The notes under the pieces: generated by a model | Seen by the model: only the letters and a program-made list of their open reading frames with translations | Databases searched by the model: none | Told to the model about the DNA's origin: nothing | Shown: piece by piece, positions 14,748 to 18,316 of the stretch | Position numbering within the stretch: position 1 is the stretch's first letter | Layout of the letters: each line of letters starts with the position of its first letter | Program-made: the position numbers and the translations under genes | From: Sva-07 sp964549065 | GTDB taxonomy: Bacteria; Actinomycetota; Acidimicrobiia; Acidimicrobiales; Ilumatobacteraceae | Reading direction: 5' to 3' | Assembly (NCBI GenBank): GCA_964549065.1 | Contig: CAZJUC010000046.1 | Span: forward strand, 1 to 18,316 | DNA: 18,316 bases

Positions 14748-16574
14748 TCACCACAGCGGATTCGCTCGGATCGAATCGAGGAACCGTTCGGTGCGCGCGT
14801 ATTCGTCGCGCTGATGGAGCGGATCACGGAATCCGTGGCCTTCGCCGTCGTAGACGACGTAGTCGACCTCGCCGCCACCCTGGCGGATCCGCTCGACGAG
14901 CAGATCGCTCTGCGCGACCGCCACGACCGGATCGTTGCTGCCGTGGAAGAGCAGCAACGGGCCGGCGATCTGCGCGGCACGGTGCAACGGGGAGTGGGCG
15001 GTCATCGCCTCGATCGTCCAGGGCGCATCGGGCGGCCCGACGAGCGTGTCGGTGTAGTGCGCCTCGAACCGGTGCGTGGTGGCCGCCAGGTCGGCGATGT
15101 CGCTGACCGGATACGACACCACCCCACCGGCGACCGCGTCGGCGTGATCGGCGAGCACCCCGAGCGCGGTGAGCCCGCCCGACGAGGCGCCGATCACCAC
15201 GGTGCGCTCAGGCGTGGCCCATCCCGCTCGGTGGGCGTGACGGATCAACGCTGCGGTGTCGTCGACGTCCATGCGGCCCCAGGCTCCGTTGAGTGCCCGC
15301 TGGTAGCTCCGCCCGTGCCCGGTCGTGCCCCTCGGGTCGACGACCAGGACGTCCCAACCCCGACTCCACCAGAACGCGATTCGTGGTCGGAAGTCGACCT
15401 GCCACTGATCGGTCGGTCCACCGTGCACCCAGCAGAGCAGCCGTCCGTTCCCTGCGACGTACCGTCGGGCGTGCACCTCGACGTCGGATCCCGTCACGCT
15501 GGTCGAGACGGTTTCCGGTTCGGGCAGCTCGACGCGGTCCCAACCGGCCACCGGGCCCACGGCGAGCACGGTGCGATGCCAGCCCTCGGTGTCGTACGCA
15601 ACGACCTGTGTCGGGGTCCGGGCGCCGGATCGCAGGGCAACGAGCGTGGTGCCGTGCCAGCTGAGCTGACCGTGGACGCCGCGTGCCACCTCGAGCACCG
15701 CGCCCGTACGGCGGTCCGCCACGCACAGGCGCCCGAAGCCCCGTTCGTTGCGAGCGAACGCGACCAGTCCGGCATCGGGCGAGACGGCGTAGCTGCGCTG
15801 GCCCATCCCCCAGGTCGGGCCGGCGTGCTCGGCTTCCTCGTCGGCGACGCACACCTGATCGAGGTACACGTTCAACCATCCCGATCCGTCGTGCACACAG
15901 CACAGCGCACCGTCGGGCGCCCATCGGGGCTGCTGGACCGAGCCGTCATCCGGACGCCGGCGGCGCAGCTCGGATCGTGGTGCTGCGAGACGTGCGGTGA
16001 CGACGTGCGCAGCGTCCCATGGCATCGACGGTGGATCCCACGCGGTCCATGCGACCTGGGCGGAGTCGGTGGCCACTGCGGGATCGAAGCAGAACGCGTC
16101 ACCGCCGTCGTCCAGTCGAGTCGGCGGCGTGCCGGCGTGCGACCCGAGGGACACGAGCCAGACCTCGGCCTCGTCGACGACGACCACCACGAAGCTGCCG
16201 TCCGGGGCGACGCCGGGCGCCCGACACGTGCGCCCGAAGGCGGTCAGCTGTCGGCCCGCGCCCGTGAGCGGCTGGTGCCACAGCTCGCCGTCGTCGGCGA
16301 CGTGGACGATCCCGCTGCTGTCGGGCAGCCAGTCGAAGCACCCACCGCCCATCCCCCGCCCGGGTGCGGGCGGCGGCGATGTCGTCAACAACCGCTCGGG
16401 ACCCCCGGCGACGGGCACGAGCACGATGCCGACGGCCCGTTGCCAGCGGACGACCATGGCGACGGTGGCGCCGTCCGGAGAGAGCCGTGGCTCGGTGAGA
16501 TCCCGACCGTCGAGACACCATTGCACCGGGATGGGCCGAGCGGTCGCCGACTGTGTCGTCGCGGTCACGGGCAT
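14748..16574 (-). CDS. S9-family prolyl oligopeptidase-like serine peptidase
   Basis: The 608-residue product combines an N-terminal beta-propeller and a C-terminal alpha/beta-hydrolase domain, as in acylaminoacyl-peptidase/dipeptidyl-peptidase relatives (S9C). Propeller blades show repeated SPDG/APDG turns (32-35, 123-126, 219-222, 265-267). The hydrolase domain from about 370 includes CWVHGGPTDQW (oxyanion region) and VVDPRGTTGHGRSYQRALNG. The nucleophile elbow GASSGG has Ser464, with Asp548 in HGSNDPVV and His580 in GEGHGF. The family usually has GGSYGG at the elbow, so Ala-Ser here is a mild deviation. There is no signal peptide, so it probably acts in the cytoplasm on short peptides. TACCAT ends 8 bases before the ATG at 16574. 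It is followed after 61 bases by the acidic-protein operon. Confidence 0.92.
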   Translation of the reverse strand: MPVTATTQSATARPIPVQWCLDGRDLTEPRLSPDGATVAMVVRWQRAVGIVLVPVAGGPERLLTTSPPPAPGRGMGGGCFDWLPDSSGIVHVADDGELWHQPLTGAGRQLTAFGRTCRAPGVAPDGSFVVVVVDEAEVWLVSLGSHAGTPPTRLDDGGDAFCFDPAVATDSAQVAWTAWDPPSMPWDAAHVVTARLAAPRSELRRRRPDDGSVQQPRWAPDGALCCVHDGSGWLNVYLDQVCVADEEAEHAGPTWGMGQRSYAVSPDAGLVAFARNERGFGRLCVADRRTGAVLEVARGVHGQLSWHGTTLVALRSGARTPTQVVAYDTEGWHRTVLAVGPVAGWDRVELPEPETVSTSVTGSDVEVHARRYVAGNGRLLCWVHGGPTDQWQVDFRPRIAFWWSRGWDVLVVDPRGTTGHGRSYQRALNGAWGRMDVDDTAALIRHAHRAGWATPERTVVIGASSGGLTALGVLADHADAVAGGVVSYPVSDIADLAATTHRFEAHYTDTLVGPPDAPWTIEAMTAHSPLHRAAQIAGPLLLFHGSNDPVVAVAQSDLLVERIRQGGGEVDYVVYDGEGHGFRDPLHQRDEYARTERFLDSIRANPLW

Positions 16575-16582
16575 GCGATCCG

Positions 16583-16588
16583 ATGGTA
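16583..16588 (-). promoter_or_regulatory. -10 hexamer TACCAT for the S9 peptidase
   Basis: TANNNT hexamer on the minus strand ending 8 bases before the ATG at 16574, in the 36-base gap to divergent glpX. Confidence 0.5.
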
Positions 16589-16598
16589 CGGCAGGAGG

Positions 16599-16604
16599 TA
16601 CCGT
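16599..16604 (+). promoter_or_regulatory. -10 hexamer TACCGT for glpX
   Basis: TANNNT hexamer ending 6 bases before the ATG at 16611. AGGAGG (16593-16598) lies just before it, but 12 bases from the start is long for a ribosome binding site. If the transcript starts at the ATG, AGGAGG would not be in the mRNA. Confidence 0.5.
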
Positions 16605-16610
16605 GAGACC

Positions 16611-17606
16611 ATGACCACGTCGTCACGCCAACAGCCCGATCGAAACCTCGCGATGGAGCTGGTCCGCTCCACCGAGTCCGCCTGTCTTGCTGCGGCCCGA
16701 TGGGTCGGTCGGGGCGACAAGAACGCCGCCGACAACGCTGCTGTCGAAGCCATGCGACTGTCGTTGTCGACGGTGTCGATGGACGGCATCGTCGTCATCG
16801 GCGAGGGCGAGAAGGACGACGCTCCGATGCTCTACAACGGCGAGCACGTCGGCGACGGCAGCGCTCCCGATGTCGACGTGGCCGTCGACCCGATCGACGG
16901 CACCACGCTCACCGCGCAGGGCAAGACCAACGCGCTGGCGGTGATCGCCGTCGCCGACCGGGGATCGATGCTCGACCCCGGCCCCTCGTACTACATGGAG
17001 AAGATCGCCGTCGGCCCCGACGCGGTCGGATCGATCGACATCACCGCCACGCCCACCCAGAACCTGCGTTGGATTGCCAAGGCCAAGGGCGAGGAGATAC
17101 GCGACCTCACCGTGGTCATCCTCGACCGGCCGCGTCACACCGATCTGATCGGCGAGGTCCGAGCGAGCGGTGCGAGGATCCGGTTGATCACAGACGGCGA
17201 CGTCTACGGCTCGGTGGCCACCTGTTGGCCGGATGCGGGCGCCGACGTGCTCTTCGGCATCGGTGGCACCCCCGAGGGGGTCATCTCCGCAGCGGCGAGC
17301 AAGGCGATGGGTGGCGAGATCCAGGCTCGTTTCTCTCCGCAGAGCGACGAGGAACGGACCGCCATGGTCGAGGCAGGTTTCGACCTCGATCAGGTGCTCG
17401 GCCAGGACGACTTGATCAAGAGCGACAACTGTTTCTTCGCGGCAACGGGGCTCACCGACGGAGCACTGTTGCGCGGGGTGCGATTCGACAAGCGTGGCGC
17501 CCGCACGCAGAGCCTGGTGATGCGTTCACGCAGTGGCACGGTTCGCCTGATCGATGCCCAGCACCAGGTGAGCAAGCTCCGCGAGTTCGCAGCCATCGAC
17601 TACTGA
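16611..17606 (+). CDS. glpX: Class II fructose-1,6-bisphosphatase GlpX
   Basis: The 331-residue product dephosphorylates fructose-1,6-bisphosphate in gluconeogenesis. It has the lithium-sensitive phosphatase fold and the class II signatures. These are GEGEKDDAPML (64-74) and the metal-binding DPIDGTT (93-99). YYMEKIAVGP (127-136) and GGTPEGVISAAASKAMGG (218-235) are further GlpX signatures. Length is normal for the family. In actinobacteria such as mycobacteria, GlpX is the main fructose bisphosphatase. A sedoheptulose-bisphosphatase side activity, known for some class II enzymes, cannot be excluded. The ATG at 16611 is where homology starts, and a long in-frame upstream extension is a shadow of the S9 peptidase. 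It is divergent from the peptidase and converges on the dehydrogenase gene. Confidence 0.96.
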   Translation: MTTSSRQQPDRNLAMELVRSTESACLAAARWVGRGDKNAADNAAVEAMRLSLSTVSMDGIVVIGEGEKDDAPMLYNGEHVGDGSAPDVDVAVDPIDGTTLTAQGKTNALAVIAVADRGSMLDPGPSYYMEKIAVGPDAVGSIDITATPTQNLRWIAKAKGEEIRDLTVVILDRPRHTDLIGEVRASGARIRLITDGDVYGSVATCWPDAGADVLFGIGGTPEGVISAAASKAMGGEIQARFSPQSDEERTAMVEAGFDLDQVLGQDDLIKSDNCFFAATGLTDGALLRGVRFDKRGARTQSLVMRSRSGTVRLIDAQHQVSKLREFAAIDY

Positions 17607-17608
17607 CG

Positions 17609-17632
17609 CCCCCGGCCGTTGCGGGCTGGGGG
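17609..17632. terminator. GC hairpin after glpX
   Basis: Nine-base arms (17609-17617 and 17624-17632) pair with one G-U and enclose the loop GTTGCG, starting 3 bases after the glpX stop. It lies between converging genes and can fold on either strand. No U tract follows, as is common for actinobacterial terminators. Confidence 0.6.
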
Positions 17633-17654
17633 TACCGATGGATCAACGTGACCC

Positions 17655-18316
17655 TCAGCGGGTGATCGAGCCGCTCACCCAGCGGGTGATCGACCGCGGC
17701 AACAGGTCACTCCCGGTCACGGCTGCCTTGTAGAGCGCTCCCGGTACCGACAGCGTCCTGTTGGCAGCAACGTCACGCAGGCCGGTCGACGCCACCTGCT
17801 CGACCGAGGTCCATGCGAGGCCCGGAACCCGCAGGGCGAGTCCCGTCGTGTTGCTGTAGTCCTGGAACTCGGTCCTGGTGAGGCCGGGGCACAGTGCGGT
17901 GACGTGGACGCCGTCGCCTCTGACCTCGCTGTGCAGCGCCTCGGTCAGGCTGGTGACGTACGCCTTCGTGGCGGCGTACACGCCGAGCCCGGGCGAGGCC
18001 TGGAAGCTGGCCACGCTCGACACGTTGAGCAGGTAGCCGCGTTGACGCGGCACCATTGCCTCGAGTGCGGCGTGACTGAGCACGGTGAGCGCGGTGACGT
18101 TCAGCTGCACTTCGTCGGCGAGGCGGTCGACGTCGAGTTCGTGGAAGACGCCGCTGGTGCCGAACCCGGCATTGTTGACGACGAGTTCGATCGGCGACTC
18201 GACCGAGCGGATGCGATCGGCGGTGACCTGCTGGCCCGCGGGAGTGAGCAGATCGGCTTCGAGCACTTCGAAACTCTCGAAGCGGTCGGCGATCTCGCGC
18301 AACCGGTCCGCCCGCC
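17655..18316 (-). CDS. Short-chain dehydrogenase/reductase, 5' end missing
   Basis: About 220 residues of a classical SDR are present; the frame stays open to the right edge, so the N-terminal TGxxxGIG cofactor motif lies outside the window. Visible SDR motifs are VVNNAGFG (the NNAG structural motif), the catalytic Ser in LLNVSSVAS and the YxxxK pair in YAATKAYV. CPGLTRTEF follows. These support an NAD(P)H-dependent oxidoreductase acting on an unknown alcohol or ketone. The incoming sequence RADRLREIADRF matches the segment normally found after the first beta-alpha unit, so only about 40 residues are missing. The C-terminus contains a short peptide repeat SITR, from a 14-bp DNA repeat. It converges on glpX. 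Confidence 0.9.
   Translation of the reverse strand, partial: RADRLREIADRFESFEVLEADLLTPAGQQVTADRIRSVESPIELVVNNAGFGTSGVFHELDVDRLADEVQLNVTALTVLSHAALEAMVPRQRGYLLNVSSVASFQASPGLGVYAATKAYVTSLTEALHSEVRGDGVHVTALCPGLTRTEFQDYSNTTGLALRVPGLAWTSVEQVASTGLRDVAANRTLSVPGALYKAAVTGSDLLPRSITRWVSGSITR
17656..17693. repeat. 14-bp direct repeat in the dehydrogenase C-terminus
   Basis: CAGCGGGTGATCGA occurs at 17656-17669 and 17680-17693, 24 bases apart and in frame, giving SITR twice at the C-terminus of the product. It probably reflects a small local duplication. Confidence 0.7.

Noticed and set aside
1..18316. Mobile element, phage, CRISPR or tRNA content
   Set aside because: No transposase or integrase motif, no terminal inverted repeats with target duplication, no regularly spaced repeats and no cloverleaf-type sequence was seen. 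Codon and base use look even across the window.

Overview
The window is dense, GC-rich bacterial chromosome with 16 protein genes (15 complete, one cut by the right edge). It most resembles an actinobacterium, plausibly of the Acidimicrobiia/Ilumatobacter type. The basis is very high GC, frequent GTG starts, almost no Shine-Dalgarno sequences, an Asp-type MurA as in mycobacteria, GlpX as a fructose bisphosphatase, and the short DUF3417-type glucan phosphorylase. The taxon is inference, since there is no rRNA or tRNA here. I saw no CRISPR array, insertion sequence, prophage or RNA gene. No gap between genes exceeds about 160 bases; the longest is 3191-3349.

Layout. Positions 19-5830 form a glycogen cluster: branching enzyme glgB (minus), a divergent GT4 glycogen-synthase-type transferase (plus) and alpha-glucan phosphorylase glgP (plus). 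Next come an MFS transporter and an enoyl-CoA hydratase (both plus). A minus-strand pair, Nfu-type Fe-S protein followed by the MeaB GTPase, converges on the hydratase. A 55-residue membrane protein (plus) and murA (minus) converge on a large inverted repeat. A second MFS transporter with long soluble tails diverges from murA with only 22 bases between start codons. A minus-strand trio follows: an acidic protein with a duplicated domain, a J-domain protein and a KANL3/Tex30-like alpha/beta hydrolase. It lies downstream of an S9 peptidase on the same strand. The peptidase diverges from glpX (plus), which converges on a partial short-chain dehydrogenase (minus).

How the genes fit together. GlgB, the GT4 enzyme and GlgP can build, branch and phosphorolyse an alpha-glucan, and GlpX is the gluconeogenic phosphatase that could feed such a store. 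Enoyl-CoA hydratase and MeaB belong to acyl-CoA/propionate metabolism, though no mutase gene is present. The rest is mostly housekeeping.

The strongest pattern not explained by the genes is promoter architecture. Nine of the eleven genes or operons with an identifiable promoter candidate have an exact TANNNT hexamer ending 6-9 bases before the start codon, and two have one-mismatch versions. This implies widespread leaderless transcription and fixes several GTG starts. Other points of interest are the 78-bp nested inverted repeat at 9502-9579, the Cys-to-Asp change in MurA, the duplicated-domain acidic protein with its J-domain and hydrolase partners, and 11-bp tandem repeats upstream of glgP. 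I did not find a convincing new defence or mobile system.
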